NCBI GenBank assembly: GCA_030998225.1 | Contig: JAPYXD010000715.1 | Location: 5,956,501 to 6,020,500 of the forward strand | Length of the DNA stretch: 64,000 nucleotides | Reading direction: 5' to 3' | Source: Diplolepis rosae | Lineage: Eukaryota; Arthropoda; Insecta; Hymenoptera; Diplolepididae | In this document: piece after piece, positions 1 to 11,190 of the stretch | Layout of the letters: each line of letters starts with the position of its first letter | How positions within the stretch are numbered: the stretch's first letter is position 1 | The notes under the pieces: generated by a model | Databases searched by the model: none | Told to the model about the DNA's origin: nothing | What the model saw: only the letters and a program-made list of their open reading frames with translations | Position numbers and translations under genes: made by a program

Positions 1-865
1 ATGACTAAATTATATTTACATTTGTATATGAAATTACTCATTGAGATTCTTTGTTATTAAATAAAAGTGACCAATATTAGAAAAATAAAATACTTTAAAA
101 AAGTTTTAGAATGCTTAAAAAATTTTATCACATTTTTAATGTATAAATCTAAGGAAAGGATTGATTATTAAAAAAAGCTAATTAATTATATCTGAATTCG
201 CATGCGAAACTACACATTGAGATTTCTTTGGTATGAAGATAATTCGACAAACTTTTACTATAAATTAAAATACTTTAAATAATTATTTTGAAATGCGTAA
301 GATCTTTTATATGCTAATTTTAATTTATACACTGTCATCAGAAATTACAGGTTCACTTGTATTTTTATCTTCATTTTTATAATAACACGTGATGTAAACG
401 ATTTTAGCTATTCCACAAATTTTTAACGATATTTTATTCGAAAAAAATATTTTTCAATTTCATATCAAAGAAATCTCAACATGTAATTTAGTATTCAAAT
501 TTTAAAATAATTTATTTGATATTTAGCGAATCTTTTTCACACTTTTATATTAGAATTTTCATTCAAAAGTGTTACATATTTAGAAATTTTGTTTCCAAAT
601 AACTGATAATTAAATTTGTACATTTGCAAATAATGCGTGCACGAGGATTCACGGATACGCACTGTCATTTGAAGTTGTGTAAGTTTGATCGCTATATGAA
701 ATTAAAGAGTGTATTGGTGAACTGCTTAAAAGTTGACAGCTTGCTAAGATTTTATGTTTCTCTCGATTCCATACAAAAAAGGCGCGAAAGAGACGCCAAA
801 TTTGAAACATATTATTTGAAAAATTAACCTTTTTTTGAATTCTTTTGAAAAGTATTCACAAAAAT
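1..865. other. AT-rich DNA, no gene recognised
   Basis: Very A+T-rich with only short spurious open frames. A short motif around 211-250 recurs in inverted orientation around 455-490, and similar AT-rich sequence is seen near 46670-46880, so this is probably old repeat DNA. Nothing codes recognisably. Confidence 0.5.
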
Positions 866-1252
866 ATTTATGGGTACCCGAGATACGATTAAAAATGTTC
901 AATCGTATCTAAGTTGAATTGTAATCGACGATCACGGTTCTCGTCCGGTTTGTTGCTCGCCTCCTTCGTTGAGGCAGGACTGAATAGGCCACGCACAAAG
1001 GTGGCGCTTGAGTGGAGCCCTCTTATATGTATTTTTGATTCTGTTCATTAGTAACTTTTATTTCTAATAATTCTAAATTTTAAAAAATATTTATTGTTAT
1101 TTGCGATTATTAAAAATTATTTAAATCCAATATTATCCCCATATTAACGAATAGAACAATGATATGTAAACATTTTTTATTTCTTAAAATTCTTATAAAC
1201 TAGAACATTAATAAAAATTTTAATAGTCATTGTAAATATCAACTAAGAATGA
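866..1252. repeat. Partial inverted copy of the core of the 53.4-54.6 kb palindromic element
   Basis: This block begins with GGTACCCGAGATACGATTA and contains CGATCACGGTTCTCG and GGCCACGCACAAAGGTGGCG. It matches, in reverse, the stretch 53905-54287, ending at the equivalent of position 53905 and passing abruptly into unrelated palindromic sequence at about 1253. It is non-coding. The match is by direct reading over nearly 390 bases with scattered substitutions. It is a fragment, because the second arm and outer arms of the larger element are missing. Confidence 0.75.
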
Positions 1253-1860
1253 AAGTTTCGACATCAGATAGGATATATTCTCAACAGGTGTCCTCACAGA
1301 CAATTTCAACTCTTAAATCATGGAAAACAATTAATAATTTTCAAATAATTTTAAATCTTTCTGTAGAAAAAGATACGCTTTCGAATGTGTAACGATACGA
1401 GCCCGGGTCTTTCCGTTGCCGGTGGACTGCTATGTTTAAAAACTGGAATTTTGGAATTTCAACCGTATTTTTTGAAATTCAAACGAAAGATATATATTTT
1501 AACAAAAATTGTACAAGGCAAATTTTGTAGACCTTACTGAAGTGAACAATTTCGCATTCTTGCATTTTTTTTTAGTATTTCACATATTATGGTTAAAAAA
1601 TAGAACTCTCGATTTTCAATACTATTTTTTTTTTAATTTAAAAGAAAAATATACATGTTATAAAATAATATTTAAAGAATTTTTTTCAAATTCTTTAAAT
1701 ATTTGAATTCATTTGCATTATTTGCGATATAAGAGTTTGAAATTTTCTACGAGGACACCTGTCGATAACGTATCCTATCTGATACGCAACTAGTAAACCT
1801 CCGATAATGTAGGCAGTGACAAAAATTCCAAACTGAACTAATTAATTTGAAGTTATAAAA
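1253..1860. mobile_element. Foldback MITE, same family as 8206-9172, carrying a tRNA-like fragment
   Basis: The left arm (1260-1318) has CAGATAGGATATATTCTCAA and CAGGTGTCCTC. The right arm (about 1736-1850) has the reverse complement, GAGGACACCTGTCGATAACG, followed by GTAGGCAGTGACAAAAATT. The same two arms flank the element at 8206-9172. At 1357-1434 lies a degraded copy of the tRNA-like unit (minus strand) that also sits inside the 8.5-8.9 kb element. The outer part of the left arm is absent, so this copy is truncated where it meets the 866-1252 repeat. No protein is encoded. Confidence 0.65.
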
Positions 1861-2129
1861 TAATGTTACGATTTTCAAGTTTTAACATACTGTAACTTTC
1901 CTAATTTCGGTTTAATCAAAGAATGTTATGGGGATAATTAGTAGAGATTTATGAGCATTATTAGTCACAAATATTATTGCAATTTTTTATTTTTTCAAAA
2001 AAAATAAAAAATTTTTAAAACACAAAATGTCTTATCACAATTTGGGTCGAATGTGGCTGGTTAATGAAGTCGTCCTTTCCTTTTGGGCCCTCGAGAGGTA
2101 TGCCAAATTTTAATCCTATCTGATGACTA

Positions 2130-2205
2130 TAGAGTTATCCTGTCCACAGACGCCGGATAGACGGACAGATGGACAGACAGACAGACGACAAAAAATTTAG
2201 TAAAA
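2130..2205. repeat. GACA/GACG-rich microsatellite
   Basis: Imperfect tetranucleotide repeat built on GACA and GACG units (around ATGGACAGACAGACAGACG), flanked by non-coding sequence. Confidence 0.7.
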
Positions 2206-2289
2206 ACCGTTTTTCTGACCCAGGGGGTCTCAAAACGTAAAAATCTGATGAAAATTCTGGAAGTGATTTTTCACATAAAACCAATACTT

Positions 2290-2480
2290 ATGATAATGTG
2301 AAAAACTGATCCGATTGAACGCGCGATCATATATCGTACATTAGATATTCAATAATACGCCCAATTGAATAAAGAAAACCGATCTGCATGATCGCATATC
2401 GTAAATATTGAATCGCGCACCTAATTGAATAATAAAACGATCCGTCCGTGCGACCGACCGCGCGATCATGTCAGATACCT
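2290..2480. repeat. Degenerate repeat with GCGATCATAT-like units
   Basis: Three diverged units each combine a GATCxG start, a CGCGATCAT or GATCGCATATCGTA core and a CxCxxAATTGAATAA tail. The units are too diverged to fix the period. No coding potential is visible. Confidence 0.4.
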
Positions 2481-3003
2481 TATATAATCAAATAGAAAAA
2501 ACCGATATGAACACTCAATTGATTCTTGAATATTCAACATTTTCCGTGTGTTTAGCCTACTTTGAAATTGAATTAAATATTTTTGCATACCTTTAATTAT
2601 TATCCTCAATATTATTTTACAAAATTAAGGTTTTTATCACATAGAAGGTTCTAACATTAAACATCACTCATCCGATTCCTAATTTGCAGAAATTCTTTTG
2701 TTTTTAAAATTATATCCAGGTTAAATAAGAACTGAGTTGTAATTTTGTTAAATTGAATAGAATACATTGAGGCACACTTGTTTAACTCCTAAAAATTTTT
2801 AATTAAAAACAAAATGTTTCCCTAATCATAAGCATTTAAGAGTAGGCAAACGTCTATTATGTGTCTTACATTTAACTTTACTAATTTCCAACTTAAGATT
2901 TCACCTCGCATGGATATGAATTTACAAGAAAATTCCGTAAGGTAGAAATCGTGACACACTGCCTTGAAAATAAAATTATTCCCATTTTCAAATTTATAAT
3001 TCA

Positions 3004-3243
3004 TTACAACTTCTTATATACCTTCTTCTTATGAGAACCCTTTGGTCGACCTCGACCTCTCTTGGCAGGTACAGATGGAGCGTCATCTTCGTTGTCAGAT
3101 TTTGATCGTGGGGTGCTGTTTTTATTTTCTGCTGCAGGTCGTCCCCTCTTTTTCGGTTCCTTTGTTGTATTCTTTTCTGCTTTCGCCGGTCGACCCCTTT
3201 TCTTTTTCTGGTCTTCTACAACTGGAGAATTATCGTCCGACAT
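3004..3243 (-). CDS. Small AT-hook (HMGA-like) chromatin protein
   Basis: The frame from the ATG at 3243 encodes 79 residues. The protein opens acidic (MSDDNSPVVEDQ) and then carries three basic AT-hook motifs, KKRGRPAK near residue 14, KKRGRPAA near residue 30 and KRGRGRPKGS near residue 61, separated by Ser/Asp/Glu-rich linkers, and ends in a lysine-rich tail. AT-hooks bind the minor groove of AT-rich DNA, so a nuclear, architectural role like HMGA proteins is likely (family knowledge). I chose this ATG because the upstream in-frame extension to 3315 crosses a good splice acceptor (TTTTAG at about 3278) and looks non-coding. Frame and composition are intact, so it is probably a live host gene. 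The exact orthologue is not recognised. Confidence 0.8.
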   Translation of the reverse strand: MSDDNSPVVEDQKKKRGRPAKAEKNTTKEPKKRGRPAAENKNSTPRSKSDNEDDAPSVPAKRGRGRPKGSHKKKVYKKL

Positions 3244-3276
3244 TGTGTTTTCTTCTTGCTGCACTATCTTCACGCA

Positions 3277-5351
3277 ACTAAAATAAAAGGAAACACACAA
3301 ATTATGCCACATCAAGTAAATTTAAAACTACATAAAATGTCAACCTTTAAGAAAACTAAAAATTTTCTATATTGAAGAATTTGAGTAACTTTTGAATTCA
3401 AATTTAAGGAATATGAAATCTTTCTGTGGAAAAAGAGACGCATTCGACTGTGTCGGGAATTTTGTTTATAATAAATAAATAAAAAATAGTTATCGCATAG
3501 AATAAACATGAAAAAAGATTTTTTTCGAGCATTTGGCCTTAAAAATAAAAAAAGTTAAACTCGTTCATGCGGGTGGTTTCTAAAAAATGATTAAATTTTA
3601 TTTATAATCAATAAAAATCTATTTAAATATCAAGTTTAGTACTGGAGTCTTGAAACCCGAATGAGCTCAGAAAAAACTAAACATAACATTTAAATTGTAA
3701 AGTGACATGTTTGATTACATGTCTGCTATTATATTGACCCAAAATTCACAGAATAAAATTGTATAATATTTAAAATTTGTCAAGGTTAATGGGGAACAAA
3801 TTTTCTGTAGAAGATGACAATCCGTTGTTTCTTTTTGAGTTGTTATCGTCCCCGCAAAATTAGATAAAATTATTATTCTGCTAATAAAGCCGATATATGT
3901 CATTGTTGACGCCAAATCTCACCACACGGCCTCACGGTAGAAACTTATTGACTCATATTAAACGTTGTGATTTTGAAAGGTTTTCATTTTACAGAAAAAG
4001 AAGAAGCATTATTATAGTTTGCGTTGAATTTAAATAGCATAGAAAAAGTACAAAAATACCAAACATACAAAAAGATGAAGAATAAGAAAATACATAAAGA
4101 TTTAAATATTTGTTATAAATAAAAAATTCAAATTATTCAAATTTTTTTATTATAAATTATTAGATGCAATTTGATAAAACTACAATCAAATAGTCAAAGT
4201 AAAAATTGATTTAATTTAAGTAACATTGTATTAAACTCTATTAATTTTAATCATTTTTTTCTCCCAAAATCAAATTTCAATCATATTTTTGCAACAGGGC
4301 AGAATGATCTTTTCCCAATGATCCTGGCATACACTCCTGATCCTGTATATGAAGTAGGATTTACCCTAACTTTTGGACATCTTTCTGCTTTTTTATATAA
4401 AATGAGATTATGTAATTTTTCTCAAACGGTAACGTGTAACACTAAGTATTGCATGCCGTTGAAATGAATAAAGTAATTATATCAACGGATTTCATCTTTT
4501 AGATGTTCCCTATAATTAAAATAAAGTTTACTTTTATCTAAGCGTTATTATCGATTCTAGAGAAACGCTAACCTAATATTATTTTAAGCATCAAAAAGTG
4601 GTAAGAAAAGCAATATTTGAAATATCCTGACACAATCGTTAAATTATTTTGCTTAAATTATAACTAACGTTAAAGCATATTTCTCTAAAATCAAAAATAT
4701 TTTTAGATTATAATTGCTATGGAAGCAGTAGACGCTATTCTCTAACACGCGATTATAACTGACGTGCCTTACACTAAACGATGCTTTTCATGATTCCATG
4801 AAATAAACTTGATTTTTTTTAAAGTCAACAACCTAAATTGGCATTCTAAAATAACATTTCCCTATAAAAACCGAGATATCCTGACAAATATCTTAATTTT
4901 TTACGAAAATTCCGCGCCCGCCATTTTCAAAATCGAAGGGTAAATAATTGTATCATACGAATTCGTAGAGAAGTCAAAAGTATAAATAGAACGTCAAAAA
5001 AGAAAATTATCAAATTTTTAATTTATATATTTTTTCCAATAATTTTTCCATTTTACTTTAGTTTTAAAATATCTAAAAACTAATTGAAGTTATAATCGAA
5101 AACTGGCAGCAACGAGTAGACGCCATAATATGAACAAACCGCTTCCATCAGGGGAATGCGTCGCGTCTAAAAGTTCGTAAAGCTACACAGTATGAAATAT
5201 TTCTGACAGTAACTCGACAAAAAGAACTAAAAACTACGCAGCAATTTTGTAATGATAATATAAAAAATTAAGTAGCATTTTTGAACTTCAAGAATAAAAG
5301 GAAAAGCGTCAAAATAATAATTATAGAAGAGAAGACGCAATTCGACTCACC
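3277..5351 (-). other. Candidate 5'-UTR intron of the AT-hook gene (acceptor 3278, donor 5350)
   Basis: On the minus strand an acceptor reading CCTTTTATTTTAG ends at 3278, 34 bases before the AT-hook ATG. The next strong donor upstream is GAG|GTGAGT at 5345-5353, a full consensus match, at the edge of a more G+C-rich patch (about 5350-5520) that could hold a leader exon and promoter. This would make an intron of about 2.07 kb. The intervening DNA holds no recognisable gene apart from a tRNA-like repeat scrap at 3416-3460. The pairing of these two sites is inference. Confidence 0.35.
3416..3460. repeat. Scrap of the tRNA-like repeat
   Basis: AATCTTTCTGTGGAAAAAG followed by GACGC and TCGACTGTG matches the outer 3' part of the repeat units at 8493, 8749 and 62868. 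The tRNA-like body itself is missing here. Confidence 0.6.
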
Positions 5352-5681
5352 TCAAGTTTCTTGGTATGAAGACAAAGGCGGCTACCGGTGCGCGCGTCGT
5401 GTCGTGTAGTATCGAAACGAACGCTTTCGTCAAGATATTATAAATCTAGATGCGACGTCAGGTGATGGGCCCTCTTGAGGTTTAGTTGTTAACTAGAACA
5501 CACCATAGAACACGTAGGCAGAGTTGTGTCGCGTCACTCGAGGTTTTTTACGTCAAATAGCTAGTATTGTGAATTTACCGGTAAAATATGTTCTTTACCA
5601 AATTTACCGACTTATACACTACAAATGCTAAGGTACTATAAAAGGGAGTACACTCGACTGCCATCTTCGCTCCACTCAATA

Positions 5682-7673
5682 CAGGCCTACCCGACTGTGT
5701 GTAATAGACCTTTTTATCCTGAAAGGCGCTGGTGCGCATTGGCCGAAATTTGACATAATTTCCGGATGTTTCGTCAAGTTTTCTATAGAAAAACGATATT
5801 TACTGTTATAAATTAATATACTAAACAAATAAAAAAGCATAAATATTAAGAAAACGAGAGAGGCGAAAATCTACAACAAATTGAAAACAAATCCGGTGAA
5901 AAAACAGTAAAAAGTGCGGTTAAATCGTCAAATAGGTGCGAATGTTTACTACACGTTATAGTAGAATTTGATAAATAATGTACCTGCGTTACGTACATTC
6001 CTTCACTCGTTTTTAAAAATTTACATTAAACTTAAGAAATTACAAAATACACGTTTAAAAAAGTATATTTTAATTTTTTTGTTAAAGCTACAAAATATTT
6101 TTTAATTTTCAGATATTTATTACTACATACTACAGTGAAATACTATGCTGTAGTTACAAACATTTTCTTAATATTATTAACTTATTTATTACTGCAGGCT
6201 ATAGTAAAAGTCAGAAAAAACATGTCAAACATTCAGTTTATTTCATTTTAAAACGTTACAAAGATGTTATTTTTAATATTATTGAGGTATTTACTTCTAC
6301 ATAGTATAGTAAAAGGTTGTTTTTATGAATGAATGTCAAAATGTAAAAATGAAAAAGTACATTTAAAAATGTGCTGCAATGTGATACTGACGGATATAAA
6401 AATATTGCATGGTAGAAGTTCTGTTTCAAATGTTTATGTTATGGTTATAAAATTAATCGCATTCAATAAATTTTTAATATAGTACAAAAATTGAATTGAC
6501 TATTTTCCAAAATAACTTTAAATATCTTTTCTGCATACAAGACTTAACGAAAAATGCATTTGTCAACAGCAGTCGACAACGGTGTCAATCGATGACAGAT
6601 GTAAACATTCGCACCTATTTCACGATTTAACCGCACTTCTTACTGTTTTTTCACCGGATTTTTTTTCAATTTGTTGTAGATTTTCGTCTCTTTCGTTCTC
6701 TTAATATTTATGATTTTTTATTTGTTTAGCATATTAATTTATAACAGTAAATATCGTTTTTCTATACAAAACCTGACGAAAAATCCGGAAATGACGTCAA
6801 ATTTCGGCACATGCGCACCAGCGCCTTTCAGGATAAAAAGGTCTATAGAAATGGCGGAATTCCACGCCACCTACCACCACTTTTGCAACTAAGACTTTGT
6901 GCACATGTATTAGTTCGCATGCATGTTTTCATTGATGGTTTGAATGTGTGAAATAAAATTTTCAGTTTAATATAAATTAAATAATTAATGCAAAATCTAG
7001 GCAATATAAAATAGAAAAAACGTAAAAATTGTTACAGATATTTTTAATATTTTCTGTGTGATATTTCCAGGACCTCACATCAATTTTTCAATTTATTGTC
7101 GATTACAAATTTTATTCACATTCTCAAAAAGCAACTTATATAAAAGACTCCTATAAACATAGTTTCTAAATTTCATATATGGGTACCTTTTTTATAAGTT
7201 GCTTTTTGAAAATGTGAATAAAATTTGTAATCGACAATAAATTTAAAAATTGATGCGAGATTCTGGAAAAATCACACAGAAAATATGAAGAAATATCTGT
7301 AATAATTTTTACGTATTTTCTATTTAATATTGCCTAGATTTTGCATTAATTATTTAATTTATATTCAATTAAAAATTTCATTCCACACATTTAAACCATC
7401 AATGTATACAAACGTTAGCACAAATTCATTTTGTTACTTATTTGCAAATATAATAATCAGAAACAAGTAACATGCAAGCACAACTAAAACATAGCCTCAC
7501 TTATGCGTGCTAATCTGACAGCGCAATCCCCTTTCCTCTCTTCGTCCCTCACGAAGAAACATCTGGCGCCACCTTCCACCACTTTTATAACTAATCTACC
7601 GCCCTCTCTGCCCTCCCTAAGCTCACTCATCGGCCATTTCTACTACACAGACTCACAGAGTCGGGTAGGCCTG
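5682..7673. mobile_element. hAT-type palindromic MITE with 8-bp target duplication (copy 1)
   Basis: Ends are CAGGCCTACCCGACT and its inverse AGTCGGGTAGGCCTG. The immediate flanks are ACTCAATA on both sides (5674-5681 and 7674-7681), an 8-bp duplication as produced by hAT transposases. Most of the interior is a long hairpin whose arms meet near 7170. Excluding the inserted element at 5706-6844 the length is about 850 bp, matching the intact copy at 12786-13628. It has no transposase, so it must have been mobilised in trans. Confidence 0.85.
5706..6844. mobile_element. Palindromic MITE inserted in the hAT MITE
   Basis: Terminal inverted repeats begin AGACCTTTTTATCCTGAAAG and extend about 250 bases on each side (5706-5950 and about 6595-6844). 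The flanks are AT (5704-5705) and AT (6845-6846). The uninterrupted site is visible in the sister copy at 12803-12815 (GTAATAGAAATGG), which supports a 2-bp AT duplication. The interior has degenerate repeats of TATTACT-x-CTACAGTxxA. No protein. Confidence 0.75.
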
Positions 7674-8492
7674 ACTCAATAAAGGACTATCATAAGAACG
7701 CGTGTATTCACATGCGTTTCGAAACTTTTTTTTCGCGTAATTTGGTCAATTTAATTGCCAAAAAATGCATCAGAAACTCCCTTTATGAGTTTCAAAATAC
7801 TTTCGAGGCTCGTGGAACGACATTTAGTGATTGAAAAATTGTTTTCAAAGATGTCAACGGTACGTAGAATTTTGTAGGTTGTAATATGTACATAGAAAAT
7901 TTGTTTTATTCCAAAATCAAATATTACCATGAGAAACTGAATAATTCTGTTAAAACGAGAGTAAAGCTGCGCAAAAAAAAGTTTCAAAACGCACGAAAAT
8001 ATACACGTTCTTATGATAGTCCTCCATTGCCTGGAGCGAAGATGGCGGTCGAGTGTACCTTTGTTGACCTTTGTTTTTAGCAGAAGTATGCATCAGGCCC
8101 GTATTTCACGATTCTAACTTGATCCCATTGTGTCCTAAGTTGAATTCCTAAGTTAGTTTGCCGAATCGTCACGCGCAGCGTTAACTGTACTATCACTCTC
8201 TGAAAATTCACAGTGACATACAAAGAATTTAATATAAAATTTTTTAAATATATTATTCAATGCCATAAACAAATAAAAGAGATCAGACTTGAAATATTAA
8301 TATTATTTGAATATTTTAAATTAATTTCAAATTAATTAGCTGAGTTTGAAATTTTTGTCACTGCCTACATTGTCAGAGGTTCACTAGTCGCGTATCAGAT
8401 AGGATACATTGTCGACAGGTGTCCTCTTAGACGATTTCAAACTCTTATATCGCAAAAAATGCAATTGAATTCAAATATTTAAAGAATTTGAA

Positions 8493-8641
8493 AATCTTTC
8501 TGTGGAAAAAAAGACGCTTTCGACTGCGCTGGGATTCGAGCCCAGGTCTTTCGATTGCCGGTCGACTGCTCAATCGAAAGACCTGGGCTCGAATCCCAGC
8601 GCAGTCGAAAGCGTCTTCTTTTTTCCACAGAAAGATTTTCA
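8493..8641. repeat. Near-perfect hairpin made of two inverted tRNA-like units
   Basis: The minus-strand half (8493-8571) and plus-strand half (8572-8641) are almost exact reverse complements. Each contains CTGGGCTCGAATCCCAG, a canonical T-arm with B-box. The A-box/D-arm halves are missing, because the junction falls in the anticodon region, so this pair is not a functional tRNA. It could form a hairpin of roughly 70 bp. Confidence 0.75.
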
Positions 8642-8776
8642 AATTCTTTAAATATTTTCAATTAAATTTTACCCTTTTTATTCATATTAATCTCGTACAA
8701 AAACTATTTTGAAACATTCAGCTGATATTAATATTTAAAGAATTTGAAAATCTTTCTGTGGAAAAAAGACGCTCTC

Positions 8777-8847
8777 GATTGCGCTGGGATTCGAGCCCAG
8801 GTCTTTCGATTGCCGGTCGACTGCTCCAACCACTGAGCTACACAGGC
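8777..8847 (-). other. tRNA-like sequence (tRNA-derived repeat or tRNA pseudogene), anticodon-loop GGC
   Basis: Read on the minus strand this is 71 nt. It has a 7-base acceptor start GCCTGTG, an A-box TAGCTGAGTGGTT, an anticodon-like hairpin CGA-CCGGCAA-TCG, and a T-arm CTGGG-CTCGAAT-CCCAG. The 3' acceptor strand pairs with the 5' strand except for one or two positions. The loop would read GGC (alanine-type), but position 33 is C rather than the near-universal U. The same 71-nt layout is at 62900-62970, with shared flanks: a TATATAAGG-like motif about 45 bases upstream and a T-run followed by CCACAGAAAG downstream. Shared flanks point to a dispersed repeat, not an independent tRNA gene. Confidence 0.55.
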
Positions 8848-9172
8848 GTCCGACATCTAATTCTCCACGGGAAGATCTCCTTATATCGCCAAGTGGCTCT
8901 GCCTTGCGGCTGTGAATTGATTTCAAATAAATTAGGTGAGTTTGAAATTTTTGACACTGCCTACATTATCGGAGGTTCAATTGTCTACGAGGACACCTGT
9001 CGACAACGTATCCTATCCGATACACGACTAGTGAACCTCCGATAATGTAGGCAGTGACAAAAATTTCAAACTCACCTAATTTATTTAATATTTAAATATC
9101 AATATCTCTTTTATTCCTTTATGGCATTGAATAATACATTTTTTTTAATTTTTATATTTCATTATCTACATA

Positions 9173-10918
9173 TCACTGCATTTATATTATTTTTGTGAGG
9201 CAAAATTAAGTTGAAAATGGAAAAAAAAACGAAAAATTCTGAACAAGAAACGAAGTTGATGAGAGTTGTAATTAGTTGGAAATCATTATGAATAATTAAA
9301 GAAAAAAGAATATAAAATAAGGTGAATATTAATCAATATTTTAAAAATAGTTAACTAACATTAATAAAAACAGTATAATAAGAAAAATTAACAATTTTTT
9401 TCATTTTCAAAACCAAACGTAATCTATCTACGTCCGTTTTCATCCTCTAATGTGAAAGTTGAAATTTAGGGAAACAAAAAGTTGTAAAAATTCAAAGTAT
9501 TTTCATACCTAAAAAGCAGATCCTACAAATTGTGAAAATTAATTATTAGAAACAAAATAGAAAATATGTAACTTAGGAATACATTAAAAGTATTGTTATA
9601 CTTTTTTTATGAATGATTTCACGAATTTGAATTTTTGCAACTTTTTTCCCTAAATTTCAACTTTGACAGCATACAGGTAAAAATTATTATAGTTTCTTTC
9701 ATATACATCGGATATTTTCCGTAACTCTACCTTTGTGACAGATGAACAAACATTTTTAAAAGTTCATTGCTTTAAGAGTTATTAAAAAATGGTTAAAATT
9801 ATGAAGTTTGAACTTTTTTTGCATTACGTTTTTCGTTCTTGTCCTGTTGTTCCCAATCGCTCGGTCAGATCGAGTTGAGGGCGGCGAAAACACCCCCGCT
9901 TATCCAATAGGAGTTCCTAACTTTTAATTTCTAAAAACCCTAAATTATCCTATCGCAGGAGATCTTCAAGTTACAAGTCACGCCCTTCACAAAGAATATT
10001 TCGTAAAGAGGGAAAGACCACTTGGACGACAATTCTTCCCGATTTCCTGGATGCCTTGTGAGTACTTGAGGCGCTCGAAACAGGACACCCTTTCTTCATC
10101 CTTTTAATTTATGTTCAACCGATGAGTCCGAGTGGTGAGACCCAGGCCCTTCGGTGAGTTAAGCCGAAGCACATGTGGTAGAAATTTATGTATTGATCGT
10201 AAACGTCAGGACAGAGTTTTTATATATTTTTTCTTTAGAAAATCTATACAAATCAAGGGTTTAAGTTTGAAGCGAACTAGAAAGGAACTGGAATTTACAA
10301 AAAGTTTCCCGGGTTGCTTTATTACTTGAGAAAGTTTGACAGTTTTAACATGAGGGACTTTGTGGTCTGCTTCGAGACTCTTCAGTTTACATTATACAGA
10401 TGTGTATTTTAATACACTGGATACGTGACTCGTCGCATACAAAGATTTTCCACGCTATTTTGTACGGTTTAATAATATTTCTGTCTATGTATTCCGTGGG
10501 AAAAGCTAACTTGCTACTATGAAAGAATTTTTATTTAATAAAAACGATCCGAACACTATTTCTTTTTGAATTTCCTATATATAAAAAAGGATTTGTGTTC
10601 AAATATTTTACGTTCGTCGGTAAGGTAGGAGACTGACGTAACTTCTAGCACTGGTAAATTAATAAAAATGAAACGTGTATCGTCACACGTTACAGCATGC
10701 ATAGATATGAACTATAGAAGCGCTTATACGCCACGTTCAGGGATATTGAGACAACCAAGTTGATATCACAGGCCATGTGGTAGGGATAGACTGTAAGTTA
10801 GGTTGGTCTTGGACGAAAGAAATATATGGGAATCATTGGGAAATTGATGAAACAAAATTTTCTAGCGTAAAAGTAAGTAATAAATTTATTAATAAATATA
10901 TTTTTCAAGTGCAAAATT
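9173..10918. other. Non-coding stretch; one small inverted repeat at 9452-9667
   Basis: Arms 9452-9500 (GTTGAAATTTAGGGAAA) and 9623-9667 (TTTCCCTAAATTTCAAC reading on the plus strand) form a small foldback of about 215 bp. A more G+C-rich patch at about 9840-10400 has no recognised gene or RNA. Open frames at 10132 and 10777 are short and featureless. Confidence 0.45.
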
Positions 10919-10920
10919 CA

Positions 10921-11190
10921 TTTCCGCTTATTTTGAGTACCTACTTGTCGCTTGTCATTCTTTTAATTTTTTAATATAAAATAAAATGTCATAAATTTGT
11001 AGGTTATGATGACCGTTTGCTTTGAAAGATTTGAAGAATGTATCGATAAGCATGTTCTCGTTTTCAACATATTCTTCAAATCCTTCAAAACAAACGGTCA
11101 TCATAACCTACAAATTTATGACATTTTATTTTATATTAAAAAATTAAAAGAATGACAAGCGAAAAGTAGGTACTCAAAAAAGGCGGAAAT
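10921..11190. mobile_element. Small palindromic MITE
   Basis: Arms of about 120 bases (10921-11043 and about 11069-11190) share GAGTACCTAC, CGCTTGTCATTCTTTTAATT, and GGTTATGATGACCGTTTG in inverse orientation, with a short loop near 11045-11068. No protein. No certain target duplication. Confidence 0.7.

Larger units (their letters stand above)
5648..8063. mobile_element. Outer palindromic MITE, host of two nested elements
   Basis: Left arm 5660-5681 plus 7674-7740 (GTACACTCGACTGCCATC, then CTATCATAAGAACG, then GTTTCGAAACTTTTTTTT) is the inverted match of right arm 7970-8063 (GTTTCAAAACGCACG, CGTTCTTATGATAGTCC, GGCGGTCGAGTGTAC). Removing the inserted element 5682-7673 leaves roughly 0.4 kb. 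Open frames inside (7751-7987, 7886-8080) lie in the palindrome and have no recognisable product. No clear target duplication was seen at the outer ends. Confidence 0.65.
8206..9172. mobile_element. Foldback MITE carrying three tRNA-like units
   Basis: Outer arms match in inverse: left 8206-8455 contains TATTATTCAATGCCATAAA, GTTTGAAATTTTTGTCACTG, GCGTATCAGATAGGATAC; right 8975-9172 contains the reverse complements. Between them lie an inverted pair of tRNA-like units (8493-8571 minus, 8572-8641 plus) and a third, longer unit (8749-8900, minus). A truncated relative is at 1253-1860. Ends are diverged, so boundaries are approximate and I see no sure target duplication. Confidence 0.65.

Noticed and set aside
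2130..2260. CTGATGA strings as hammerhead ribozymes
   Set aside because: No paired GAAAC strand at a suitable distance.
3042..3286. Plus-strand open frames opposite the AT-hook gene
   Set aside because: They are antisense shadows of the AT-hook CDS; their composition follows the opposite strand and they have no family resemblance.
8493..8847. Functional tRNA-Ala(GGC) gene
   Set aside because: The body shares long flanks with another copy, has C at position 33, and an acceptor-stem mismatch; repeat or pseudogene is more likely.
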